A stretch of 64,000 bases of DNA from Candidatus Methylomirabilota bacterium. Lineage in GTDB: Bacteria; Methylomirabilota; Methylomirabilia; Rokubacteriales; CSP1-6. This document shows positions 41,878 through 50,521 of the stretch, in pieces. How positions within the stretch are numbered: position 1 is the stretch's first letter; the number at the start of each line of letters is the position of its first letter. A model generated the notes under the pieces. It saw only the letters and a program-made list of their open reading frames with translations, had not been told where the DNA came from and did not search any database. The stretch spans positions 1-64,000 of the forward strand of contig DATFYA010000193.1 of NCBI GenBank assembly GCA_035315345.1, given 5' to 3'. The translations under genes and the position numbers were made by a program.

Positions 41878-43272
41878 ATGAAGAACAGAGTCGTGCTCGT
41901 CGCTGTCCCGGAACCGAGCGCCCAGCAGCACCTGGCCGGTACCCTCAGCGAATGGGGCTACGAGCCGGTCTGTACTGCCTCGATGGAGTCCGCGCTGCTG
42001 GAGATTGCGCAGCGGCGCTTCCTCGTGAGCCTGCTCGACCTCGGGAACAATGTCACGGACCTCCTGCGTCGTCTGAAGATTCAGGGCGGCTCGCCCGGGG
42101 CGATCGTGGTGATCGCCGACGCCGATGCCAGCGAGCGAGCGGTCGAAGCCACCGCCCTCGGCGCCGACGATTTCCTCCAGAAGCCGTTCTCTGCGGACGA
42201 CCTCGAGAATGTGATCAAGAGCGCCCTCGCCCGTCCCCGCCGCAGCTGGGAGCGCACGGTCGACGACGAGGCCCGGAAGCGGCTCCGGGACGAGGTCGGC
42301 CTCTGGCGCAGCCCGAAGATGAGCGAGGTCCGCGAGATCATCGAGCAGGCCGCCCGCGTGGACGTCACCGTGCTCATCTGCGGCGAGACCGGCGCGGGCA
42401 AGGACGTGGTCGCCCGGGCCATCCACGATGCCTCGGTGCGGGAAACCGGGCCGTTCATCAAGGTCAACTGCGCCGCGGTGCCTCGCGAATTGCTGGAGAG
42501 CGAGCTGTTCGGTCACGAGCGGGGCGCGTTCACCGGGGCTCACCAGTTGAAGATCGGCAAGTTCGAGTCCGCCGATCGCGGCACCATCTTTCTCGACGAG
42601 ATCGGCGACCTGCATCCGGCTCTGCAGGGCAAGCTCCTGCACGTGCTCCAGGATGGCCAGTTCTCCCGCGTGGGCGGCCGTTCCACCGTCAAGGTGGACG
42701 TGCGCGTCCTCGCCGCGACGAACCAGGATCTCGAGCAGGCGGTGGCAGCCGGACGGTTCCGCGAAGACCTCTACTACCGGCTGAACGTCATCCAGGTGAT
42801 GGTCCCGCCATTGCGCGAGCGCCCGGAGGAAATCCCGGTCCTGGCCGAGTACTTCATGCAGCGCTACTCTCAGGTGTTTCGGCGCGAGGGGTTGCGGCTG
42901 CCGCCCGAGACCTTGCAGCGGCTGATGCACCACCGGTTCCCGGGCAACGTGCGTGAGCTCGAAAACATGGTCAAGCGGATGATCGTGCTGGGCGATCCGC
43001 TCCTGCGACGTAGCCCGTTGTTCGGCGCGCCCCCGCCGGTCGATGAGAACGGCATTGCCCGTCCGGCCAAGGCGGCCAGCCTCTCGTTGAAGGACATCGC
43101 TCGAAAGGCCGCCCAGGTCGCGGAGCGAGAGGCGATCCTGCAAGCCCTCGAGCAGACCCAGTGGAACCGCGTGCGGGCGGCAAAGCTCCTGGAAATCTCC
43201 TACCGCGCCCTGCTCTACAAGATCAAGGACAGCGGACTGGATCGGGAGCGACGGGGAGCCCATCGGCCGTGA
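41878..43272 (+). CDS. Sigma54-dependent response regulator (NtrC family) with atypical receiver
   Basis: 464 residues. The receiver (~1-120) keeps the phospho-acceptor Asp54 in SLLDLGNN and the Lys in LQKPF. The N-terminal acidic pair that binds Mg2+ is lost (VLVAVPEP in place of an IDDEP-type motif), and the Thr/Ser switch position reads IADADASE. The AAA+ domain is complete: Walker A GETGAGKD (~168), GAFTGA sigma54-contact loop (~217), FLDEIGDL, and the R-finger region REDLYYRLNV. The Fis-type HTH (NRVRAAKLLEISYRALLYKIK) ends the protein. It resembles the PEP-CTERM-associated PrsR group. The start at 41878 is preferred because the longer frame to 41761 includes the sigma54 promoter. GTGA overlap with the next gene. 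Confidence 0.92.
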   Translation: MKNRVVLVAVPEPSAQQHLAGTLSEWGYEPVCTASMESALLEIAQRRFLVSLLDLGNNVTDLLRRLKIQGGSPGAIVVIADADASERAVEATALGADDFLQKPFSADDLENVIKSALARPRRSWERTVDDEARKRLRDEVGLWRSPKMSEVREIIEQAARVDVTVLICGETGAGKDVVARAIHDASVRETGPFIKVNCAAVPRELLESELFGHERGAFTGAHQLKIGKFESADRGTIFLDEIGDLHPALQGKLLHVLQDGQFSRVGGRSTVKVDVRVLAATNQDLEQAVAAGRFREDLYYRLNVIQVMVPPLRERPEEIPVLAEYFMQRYSQVFRREGLRLPPETLQRLMHHRFPGNVRELENMVKRMIVLGDPLLRRSPLFGAPPPVDENGIARPAKAASLSLKDIARKAAQVAEREAILQALEQTQWNRVRAAKLLEISYRALLYKIKDSGLDRERRGAHRP

Positions 43273-44867
43273 GCCCGTCGGCCCAGACCTTCGAAGACGC
43301 CGACGAGCGCCCATCGGGCGGAGCGGGGCTCGAGCGAATCTCCGCGGCCTGGAAGCGCCGGAAGTGGCTGGGGATCATCGTGTGCCTCCTGCCGCTGACC
43401 GCCACGCTCACCGCGATCATGGCGCTGCCGGATCTGTACCAGTCCACCGCCCTGGTCCTGGTCGAGCGTCAGCAGGTGCCCGAGGCTTTCGTCCGCCCCA
43501 CCGTGACCAGCCAGCTCGAGATTCGACTGCAGACCATCAGCCAGGAGATCCTGAGCCGCTCACGCCTCGAGAGCCTGATCACGCGCTTCGGCCTCTATCC
43601 GAACCTCCGCACGCGCACGTCGAGCGAGGAGGCGGTGGATCAGATGCGGCGGGATATCCAGATCGACCTCCGAGGCAATGACCCGAAGAAGGGCGGAAGC
43701 ACGACCGCCTTCGCCTTGTCGTACCGGGGTGCCGATCCTCAGACGGTCGCCCAGGTGACCAACACACTCGCCTCGTTCTATATCGAGGAGAACCTGAAGG
43801 CGCGGGAGCGCCAGGCCACGGGCACCGCCGAATTCCTGCGGGCCCAACTCGGCGAGGCCCAGAAGCGGCTGGATGAGCAGGAGGCGAAGGTGAGCGCCTT
43901 CCGCCGTCGGAACATGGGCTCACTGCCCCAGCAGATGGCCGCCAACCTCACGGCACTGGATTCGCTGAACGCCCGGCTCCGGAGCAACGTGGACAATCAG
44001 GTCCGCCTCGCCGAGCGCCGGGATCAACTGGCATCCCAGCTCGCGCAGGCCAGGATCGATGCGGGAGGCCCCGAGCCCGACGACGTACGGCTGGCCCGAC
44101 TCCGTCAGGCACTGGTCGCGTTGCGGATGAAGTACACCGATTTGTGGCCGGACATCGTCCAGATCAAGGACGAGATCGCGCGCCTCGAGAAGCAGATGGC
44201 CGATCCGAAATCCAAGCCCAAGACCGCCGAGATTCCCCCCACCCCCGAGGTCATGCGCCTTCAGGGCATGCTCAAGTCCGCCGAGACCGAGCTGGCGCTG
44301 ACCAAGACCGACGAGCAGCGACTCCGCAAGTCGATGGACTCCTATCAGGCGCGGATCGACGAGACGCCCAAGAACGAGCAGGAGTTTCAGGAGCTGACCC
44401 GGAACTACGAGACCACGAAGGACCTGTACCAGAACCTCACCAGGCGGTTCGAGGAGGCCCAGCTCGCCGAAAGCATGGAGCAGCGGCAGAAGGGCGAGCA
44501 GTTCAAGATCCTGGACTCGGCGGTACCCGCGGCCAGCCCGACCGCGCCCCGGCGCGATCGCCTCCTGATCGTGAGCATCGTGCTGTCGCTGGCGCTCGGG
44601 GCCGGGGCCGTCATCCTGGCGGAAGTGCTCGACACGTCCTTTCACTCCGCGTCGGACCTGCGTGGACACGTCGGGATTCCCCTGCTGGTCAGCATCCCGA
44701 GGATCCTCACCGATCACGACGTGAGGCGGCAGCGGTGGCGGTTCCGCTTTCTCGCGACTGGAGTCGTGCTGAGCGTGCTCGTGGTGGCCGGCTCGTCCTA
44801 CTTCTTTGCTCACGGGAACGAGCAGCTCGCCCAGCTGCTATCCAGACCTGCCGCCGCCCGGACCTGA
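43269..44867 (+). CDS. Chain-length determinant (Wzz/GumC-like), PEP-CTERM-associated
   Basis: 532 residues from the GTG at 43269 (GTGA overlap). TM1 IIVCLLPLTATLTAIMAL (~35-52), a periplasmic Wzz domain with long coiled coils (~170-430; EFLRAQLGEAQKRLDEQEAK), a GNVR-like end NEQEFQELTRNYETTKDLYQ, TM2 LLIVSIVLSLALGAGAVILA (~438-457), and an extra third TM near the C-terminus (ATGVVLSVLVVAGSSYFF). There is no kinase domain; the separate BY-kinase two genes downstream supplies it. This contrasts with the fused Wzc-like protein at 4722. Confidence 0.91.
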   Translation: MSPSAQTFEDADERPSGGAGLERISAAWKRRKWLGIIVCLLPLTATLTAIMALPDLYQSTALVLVERQQVPEAFVRPTVTSQLEIRLQTISQEILSRSRLESLITRFGLYPNLRTRTSSEEAVDQMRRDIQIDLRGNDPKKGGSTTAFALSYRGADPQTVAQVTNTLASFYIEENLKARERQATGTAEFLRAQLGEAQKRLDEQEAKVSAFRRRNMGSLPQQMAANLTALDSLNARLRSNVDNQVRLAERRDQLASQLAQARIDAGGPEPDDVRLARLRQALVALRMKYTDLWPDIVQIKDEIARLEKQMADPKSKPKTAEIPPTPEVMRLQGMLKSAETELALTKTDEQRLRKSMDSYQARIDETPKNEQEFQELTRNYETTKDLYQNLTRRFEEAQLAESMEQRQKGEQFKILDSAVPAASPTAPRRDRLLIVSIVLSLALGAGAVILAEVLDTSFHSASDLRGHVGIPLLVSIPRILTDHDVRRQRWRFRFLATGVVLSVLVVAGSSYFFAHGNEQLAQLLSRPAAART

Positions 44868-44871
44868 CGTC

Positions 44872-45918
44872 GTGGCCATCTACCTGCCGTTCTATGGACT
44901 CGAGCGGGATCCTTTCGGGGTGACTCCCGATCCGGAATTCCTGTTCATGACTCCGGGCCACCGGGAGGCGCTCGCCCAGCTGCTCTACGGCATCCAGGAG
45001 CGAAAGGGCTTCATCCTGATTACCGCCGAGGTGGGCATGGGCAAGACCACCCTGCTCCAGGCGCTTCGCCGCGAGCTGGACAGCACGACCGCGGTCGCCT
45101 ACGTCTCGAACTCGATGCTGCCGTTCCAGGGCCTCCTCGAGTACATGCTCGAGGACTTCGAGATCCAGAAGCCGGGGGAGTCGCACGCGCAGCGCCTGGT
45201 GACCTTGCAGAACTTCCTGCTCGAGCGCCACCGGACCGGGCAGAACACGGTGCTCATCCTGGACGAGGCCCAGAACCTCTACCCCCAGACCCTCGAACAG
45301 ATCCGGCTGCTGTCGAACTTCGAGACCACCAAAGAGAAGATCCTCCAGATCGTTCTGGTCGGACAGCCGGAGCTGCTCGCCCGGCTCGAGCTCCCGGAGC
45401 TTCGGCAGCTCAAGCAGCGCATCGGCATGCTCTGCTCCATCCCACGCATGACCCGCAACGCAACGCGCAATTACATGCGTACGCGCCTCCGTCTAGCCGG
45501 AGCCAACGACGCGGGCATCTTCACCGAGGAAGCGGTCACCCGCATCACCGACTACGCGGACGGCATCCCGCGGATCGTGAATACCCTCTGCGACCACTGC
45601 CTGCTGATCGGCTATGCCGACCAGACCAGACGGATCGATCGGGACATCGTCGAGCAGGCGATCGGCTATCTCGAGGCCGGCGCGGTGCCGCGGCAGACGC
45701 GAAGGACGAGGGTCCGGGCCCGGACCGGCCGGAGTCGGGCGCGGCCGTCGCGGATGACCCCGCTGCGATGGGGCTTGCTCGGTACCTCTGCGGCCCTGAT
45801 TGCCGGAGTCGCGATGACCTTCGTCGCGCATCCGTCTTTGCTGCCCCACGCGATGGACCTTTCTACCACCTACCTCTCGGACATTGCCCGGATGGTCCGG
45901 ACCCTGATGGCACGATGA
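44872..45918 (+). CDS. ExeA-like AAA ATPase, XrtA/PEP-CTERM-associated
   Basis: 348 residues from GTG 44872. It starts YLPFYGLERDPFGVTPDPEFL, typical of ExeA/PEP-CTERM ATPases. Walker A is EVGMGKTT (~52-59) and Walker B VLILDEAQNL (~126-135). The AAA lid follows (GIPRIVNTLCDHCL), and a single C-terminal TM (RWGLLGTSAALIAGVAMTFV) tethers it to the membrane. It is part of the conserved chain-length protein/ATPase/kinase trio of PEP-CTERM EPS clusters. Energising or gating secretion is inferred. Four bp separate it from the preceding stop, and it overlaps the kinase by 4 bp. Confidence 0.9.
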   Translation: MAIYLPFYGLERDPFGVTPDPEFLFMTPGHREALAQLLYGIQERKGFILITAEVGMGKTTLLQALRRELDSTTAVAYVSNSMLPFQGLLEYMLEDFEIQKPGESHAQRLVTLQNFLLERHRTGQNTVLILDEAQNLYPQTLEQIRLLSNFETTKEKILQIVLVGQPELLARLELPELRQLKQRIGMLCSIPRMTRNATRNYMRTRLRLAGANDAGIFTEEAVTRITDYADGIPRIVNTLCDHCLLIGYADQTRRIDRDIVEQAIGYLEAGAVPRQTRRTRVRARTGRSRARPSRMTPLRWGLLGTSAALIAGVAMTFVAHPSLLPHAMDLSTTYLSDIARMVRTLMAR

Positions 45919-46940
45919 GCAAGTTCACCAAAGCACTCGAGCAAGCCCAGCGGGACCGCGCGTTGCGGACCCCTCCGCCGACCCCGTTGTCCCCGACCGG
46001 CCCAACGCCCGCGCCTCCGGCGACTCCGCCGCCACCGACTCCGTTCACGCCGCCGCCCCCCACTGCGGCTCCGCCGGCGGCCGTACCGACCCGCCGTGTC
46101 CCCGCTCCGCCCCGCCGTTCCTCCGTGGCGGCATCTGGCGAAGTCGACGGTCACCTCGTGAGCCTGGTGTCGCCGGCCGGGTTGGAGGCCGAGCAGTATC
46201 GGGCGCTTCGTCACGTGGTGGAGCAGCGACGAAAGACCGACAATCTGTCGGTCATCGCGATATCCAGTCCCGGCGTGGGCGATGGGAAGACCACTACCGC
46301 CATCAACCTGGCCGGAGCGCTGGCCCAGGGAGCGGACGCGTCGGTGCTGCTGGTCGAGGCCGATCTGCGTCAGCCCGCCATCGGCCGCTTGTTGGGTTTC
46401 GGGGATTCGGCCCGGTTGGGGCTGGTGGACGCCATCCTCGACTCCAAGCTCACCCTCGCCGACATCGTGCAGCCACGGCCCCCCTACAACTTGAGCGTGG
46501 TGGTCGCCGGCCAGACACCGCCGAGTCCGTACGAGGTGCTCAAATCTCCACGGCTGGGGACCCTGCTCGAGGAGGCGCGCCGGCAGTACGACTACGTGGT
46601 GATGGACACGACGCCCCTGGTGGCGGTGCAGGACTGCCGGGTCGTCGCCCGCTGGGTGGACGGCGTCGTGGTCGTGGTCGCGGCGGACCGTACTCCGCGA
46701 GCGCTCCTCGAAGCCGCGCTCGACGTGCTCGACCCCGCAAAGGTGGTCGGGCTCGTCTTCAACGGGTTCGATCACCTGCTGTCGAACCGCTACAATCGGT
46801 ACTACTCGGCGTACTACGCGCCCGCCTCGACGCCCGGGCACGGCGCCGGAACACTCCGGAAGATCTCGAAGGGGGTTGGCTCGCTCCTGGGTCGCGGTGG
46901 CCGCGCAGCCGGGAGCCGCCCCCGGGACCGAGTCCGTTGA
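45915..46940 (+). CDS. CpsD-like bacterial tyrosine kinase, PEP-CTERM-associated
   Basis: 341 residues. A Pro/Thr-rich N-terminal linker (~20-75) precedes the P-loop: Walker A SSPGVGDGKTT (~120-130), Walker A' VLLVEADLRQP, Walker B YVVMDTTPL. The C-terminal tail has a Tyr cluster (NRYNRYYSAYYAP) for autophosphorylation, followed by a basic end. It should pair with the chain-length protein at 43269 to control polymer length. The ATGA overlap precedes it and a TTGA overlap follows. Confidence 0.92.
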   Translation: MSKFTKALEQAQRDRALRTPPPTPLSPTGPTPAPPATPPPPTPFTPPPPTAAPPAAVPTRRVPAPPRRSSVAASGEVDGHLVSLVSPAGLEAEQYRALRHVVEQRRKTDNLSVIAISSPGVGDGKTTTAINLAGALAQGADASVLLVEADLRQPAIGRLLGFGDSARLGLVDAILDSKLTLADIVQPRPPYNLSVVVAGQTPPSPYEVLKSPRLGTLLEEARRQYDYVVMDTTPLVAVQDCRVVARWVDGVVVVVAADRTPRALLEAALDVLDPAKVVGLVFNGFDHLLSNRYNRYYSAYYAPASTPGHGAGTLRKISKGVGSLLGRGGRAAGSRPRDRVR

Positions 46941-48295
46941 GCCTGGCCGCTCTCGAAGGCCTCGTCCTGTTCCTGGCGGTGTGCGGAAGCATCTTTGCCT
47001 GGGGTCATCTCCTGTTCGTGGACTGGATCGACGTGGCCACCATGATCTGGCAAGCCGCGGCCATTTCCTCCTGCTGCATCATCGCCTTCTACTACAACGA
47101 CCTCTACGATCTCCAGGTCGTGCGCAGCTTCAGCCTCTTCTCCGCGCGGTTGCTGCAGTCCTTCGGGGTCGCGTTGATCTTCCTCGGCGGCTTCTACTCG
47201 ATCTTCCCGGACACCCGGATCGGCGGTGGCGCCTTCTTCTCGAGCCTGGTGGTCAGCATCGGGTTGCTCGTACCCCTGCGTGCCCTGGGCTACACCGTCA
47301 TGCGCCGGAGGGCGTTCGCGGATCGCGTTCTCATCCTGGGAGCCGGATCGCTCGCGCGACGCATCATCGACGAGATCGAATCTCGGCCGAACTTCCGCTA
47401 TGCGGTCGTCGGAATCGTCGAGGACGGTCTCGAGGCCGAGGTCAGCGGCCTGCCCTATCCCGTCCTGGGCCCGTTGGAGCGCCTCGACAAGATCGTCGAT
47501 GACGTGAAGCCCGATCGCCTGATCGTCGCGCTGACCGAGCGTCGCGGCCGCATGCCGATGGCCCACCTCCTGGAATGCGGAACGAAGGGCATCCTGGTCG
47601 AGGACGGACTCAGCACCTACGAGTACTTCACCGGCAAGCTCCCGATCGAGTCGCTCACGCCGTCGTTCCTGGTGTTCTCGGGGGCCTTCCAGAAGTCGCG
47701 CCTGCAGCTCGGCATGAGACGTCTGGCGAGCTTCGTCGCCGCGATCGTCGGGCTCGTGGTCACCGCGCCGCTGATGGCGGTCATCGCGCTGGCGATCAAG
47801 ATCGACTCACGGGGGCCGGTCTTCTTCATCGACGAGCGCGCCGGCCAAGGGGGACGGGCCTTCCGGTTGGTGAAGTTCCGGACGATGCACCCAGCGGTGC
47901 CGGGTGAGCGTTCCCCCGACTCGATCTGGAATCGCGACGACGACGGCCGCATCACCCGGGTGGGCCACTGGCTGCGGCCGCTGCGTCTCGACGAGCTGCC
48001 CCAGTTCTGGAACATCCTGAGGGGTGAGATGGGCCTGGTCGGGCCCCGGCCCGAGATCCTCTCGAACGTCCGGGCGATGACCGAGCAGATCCCCTACTAT
48101 GCGCTTCGCCACTCGATCGCCCCGGGGCTCACCGGTTGGGCGCAAACGCGCTCCGGCTATTCGGTGAGCCTCGAGCAAGTCACCGAGAAGATGCGGCACG
48201 ACCTCTTCTACATCAAGCACATGTCCTTCTGGCTCGACCTGAGAATTCTCGTGGACACCGCGAAGATCGTTCTCTTCGGTCGGGGAGCCCGGTAG
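46937..48295 (+). CDS. Second initiating sugar transferase (EpsB-type)
   Basis: 452 residues from TTG 46937 (TTGA overlap). Four hydrophobic segments (~8-110) and a nucleotide-binding-like region (VLILGAGSLARRIIDEIE) precede the sugar-transferase domain, with the hairpin (AIVGLVVTAPLMAVIALAI), KFRTM, RPLRLDELPQFWNIL and GPRPEIL motifs. As with the protein at 3309, it would start a lipid-linked unit with a hexose-1-phosphate. Two such enzymes suggest two different repeat units, or a spare copy. Confidence 0.91.
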   Translation: MSLAALEGLVLFLAVCGSIFAWGHLLFVDWIDVATMIWQAAAISSCCIIAFYYNDLYDLQVVRSFSLFSARLLQSFGVALIFLGGFYSIFPDTRIGGGAFFSSLVVSIGLLVPLRALGYTVMRRRAFADRVLILGAGSLARRIIDEIESRPNFRYAVVGIVEDGLEAEVSGLPYPVLGPLERLDKIVDDVKPDRLIVALTERRGRMPMAHLLECGTKGILVEDGLSTYEYFTGKLPIESLTPSFLVFSGAFQKSRLQLGMRRLASFVAAIVGLVVTAPLMAVIALAIKIDSRGPVFFIDERAGQGGRAFRLVKFRTMHPAVPGERSPDSIWNRDDDGRITRVGHWLRPLRLDELPQFWNILRGEMGLVGPRPEILSNVRAMTEQIPYYALRHSIAPGLTGWAQTRSGYSVSLEQVTEKMRHDLFYIKHMSFWLDLRILVDTAKIVLFGRGAR

Positions 48296-48322
48296 GCGAG
48301 CGCTCGCTCGGGTGGATCGTCG

Positions 48323-49498
48323 ATGAGCAACCGCGGATCAGTTCGGATCTTCGTTCTCATCGACGCCCTGGGCTGGGCGCTGATCGAGAAGAAGGACTTC
48401 CTCCGGAACTTCCTGCCGCACCAGCAGCCTCTTCGCACGGTGCTGGGATACAGCTCGGGCGCGATCCCATCCATCCTGACCGGCCGCGTGCCCGCCGATC
48501 ACGGCCACTGGAATCTCATGTACCGAGATCGGGCGGGCTCCCCGTTCGGATGGCTTCGATTTCTTCGCTTCCTTCCCGAGCGCCTGCTCGATAATCGCTT
48601 CGGCCGAAAAGCCTTGAAGGAGCTGGGCCGGCGCGTCCTGGGCCTGGGCCCACTCTTCGAGGTATGCGTGAGCCCGCGGCTGCTTCCCTGGTTCAACTGG
48701 ACCGAGAGGCGGAACATCTATGCCCCGAGGGGAATCGCGGTCGACTCCATCTTCGATCACCTCGTGCAGCGGGGCGTTCCGCATCGGGTCTACTCGTACC
48801 ACTCCCTGCGCGACGAGGAGATCCTGGAGCAGGCTCGGCGCGATCTGGAGCGACGCACCACCGGCTTCTTCTTCCTCTACCTGAGCGAGATGGATCGGTT
48901 CCTCCACCACCATTGCGATACCGACGCTCCGTTCGACGAGCGCCTCGACTGGTACGCCCGCGGCCTGGGCAAGGTCTTCGACGCCGCCCGTGCGGTGGAC
49001 CCGGCCGCGGAGTTCACGGTGATCTCCGACCACGGCATGACCCCGGTCCGCCATGTCGGCAACCTGGTCGGAGAGGTCGAGCGGTTGGGGCTGGCCATGC
49101 CGCGCGAATATCTGGCGGTCTACGACTCCACCATGGGTCGCTTCTGGTTCTCGACCGACGAAGCGCGCCGGCGGGTCGAGGATCGGCTTCGGGCGGTTCC
49201 CTACGGTCGCATTCTCGCCGACGACGAGCTCGAGCGGCTCGGCATCCTCTTTCCGGATCGACGCTACGGTGAGCTGGTGTTCCTGCTGGAGCCCGGCTGG
49301 CTGATCGGCGGTAGCGATTTCAACGGCCGCGGATGGGCGCCGGCGGGCATGCATGGCTACCACCCGGATGATGCCTATTCCGACGGGATCTTTCTGTCCA
49401 GCCGCCGACCCGCCACCGAGGTCAAGAGCCTGCTCGACATCCATCCGCTCATGGTGACGGCCGCGCACGCGGTGCGATCGGAGGCGTCGCCGACATGA
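48323..49498 (+). CDS. Alkaline-phosphatase-superfamily phosphohydrolase/phosphotransferase
   Basis: 391 residues, soluble, with no signal peptide. The metal and nucleophile motifs of the AlkP superfamily (phosphodiesterase/PglZ/ENPP side) are present in order: FVLIDALGW (~10-18), GYSSGAIPSILTGR (nucleophile Ser/Thr, ~42-55), SEMDRFLHHH (~191-200), ISDHGM (~235-240), and GMHGYHPDDA (~341-350). The cytoplasmic location and EPS context suggest cleavage or transfer of a phospho-group on a nucleotide sugar or lipid-linked sugar. Some relatives move phosphoethanolamine or glycerophosphate. No specific substrate can be read from the sequence. Confidence 0.82.
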   Translation: MSNRGSVRIFVLIDALGWALIEKKDFLRNFLPHQQPLRTVLGYSSGAIPSILTGRVPADHGHWNLMYRDRAGSPFGWLRFLRFLPERLLDNRFGRKALKELGRRVLGLGPLFEVCVSPRLLPWFNWTERRNIYAPRGIAVDSIFDHLVQRGVPHRVYSYHSLRDEEILEQARRDLERRTTGFFFLYLSEMDRFLHHHCDTDAPFDERLDWYARGLGKVFDAARAVDPAAEFTVISDHGMTPVRHVGNLVGEVERLGLAMPREYLAVYDSTMGRFWFSTDEARRRVEDRLRAVPYGRILADDELERLGILFPDRRYGELVFLLEPGWLIGGSDFNGRGWAPAGMHGYHPDDAYSDGIFLSSRRPATEVKSLLDIHPLMVTAAHAVRSEASPT

Positions 49499-50505
49499 AG
49501 CGTGCGCTGATCACCGGCATCGCCGGCCAGGACGGCAGCTATCTCGCCGAGTACCTGCTGAGCCTCGGGTACACGGTCTTCGGGCTGGGTCGCCGGGAGC
49601 CCGAGTCGTTGCGCTGGCTGGTCCCGATTCTCGACCGGATCGAGATGATCTCCGGCGACCTGCGAGACGCCACCTCTCTGGAGATCGCCTTTCAGAAGGC
49701 GTGGCCCGACGAGATCTACAACCTGGCCGGCCAGGTGTTCGTGCCGACCAGCTGGGAGATCCCCGATGAGACGTTCGACATCAACGTCGGAGGCCCGAGC
49801 CGTCTCCTCCGCCTCATCGAGCAGCGCAAGCCGGAGACCCGCCTCTACCAGGCGTCCAGCTCCGAGATGTTCGGCAACGTGGACGGGCTCTGCCACGAGG
49901 ACACGCCGCTGGCGCCGACGTCACCGTATGGCGTCTCCAAGATGGCGGCGCACCGGCTGCTCGAGGTCTACCGCGCCCGAAAGCTGTTCGCGGTTGGGGG
50001 AATCCTCTTCAACCACGAGTCCCCGAGGCGCGGCCCCGAGATGGTCACCCGCAAGATCACGCGGGCCGCCGCGGGATGGGCCGCCGGCGATCGCAGCAAG
50101 CTTCGTCTGGGCAATCTGGCGGCGCGTCGCGACTGGGGCTTCGCCGGCGATTACGTGCGCGCGATGCACGCCATGCTCCAGCAGCCCACGCCGCGGGACT
50201 ACGTGATCGCCACCGGCGAGTCTCACAGCGTGGAGGAGTTCCTGAGCATGGTGCTGGCCCTGGTCCATGGCATCCCGGATCCCCGCGAGGCGACGCCCCT
50301 GATCGCGGACTACGTGGAGACCGATCCCCGTCTGCTCCGTTCCGGCGAGATCCACGACCTGCGCGGGGACGCTCGTCTCGCCCGGAGCGATCTGGGCTGG
50401 GCGCCGTCGGTAGACTTCGCCGGCCTCGTGCACATGATGCTGGCCTCCGACGCGGCCGCGGCCGGCGGTCGTCTGCCGCCAGTGCCGGGCACGTCCGCGG
50501 ATTGA
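49495..50505 (+). CDS. gmd: GDP-mannose 4,6-dehydratase
   Basis: 336 residues. The NAD(P) motif ITGIAGQDGSYLAEYLL (~6-22) with GQDG is diagnostic. SSSEMFGN (~123-130) carries the catalytic Thr/Ser-Glu region, and YGVSK (~144-148) is intact. NHESPRRGPEMVTRKI is the GDP-binding block. It makes GDP-4-keto-6-deoxy-mannose, the precursor of GDP-rhamnose, fucose or perosamine; the reductase or aminotransferase for the next step is not in the window. It overlaps the previous gene by 4 bp (ATGA). Confidence 0.93.
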   Translation: MKRALITGIAGQDGSYLAEYLLSLGYTVFGLGRREPESLRWLVPILDRIEMISGDLRDATSLEIAFQKAWPDEIYNLAGQVFVPTSWEIPDETFDINVGGPSRLLRLIEQRKPETRLYQASSSEMFGNVDGLCHEDTPLAPTSPYGVSKMAAHRLLEVYRARKLFAVGGILFNHESPRRGPEMVTRKITRAAAGWAAGDRSKLRLGNLAARRDWGFAGDYVRAMHAMLQQPTPRDYVIATGESHSVEEFLSMVLALVHGIPDPREATPLIADYVETDPRLLRSGEIHDLRGDARLARSDLGWAPSVDFAGLVHMMLASDAAAAGGRLPPVPGTSAD

Positions 50506-50521
50506 GCCGCTCGCGGCCGGC

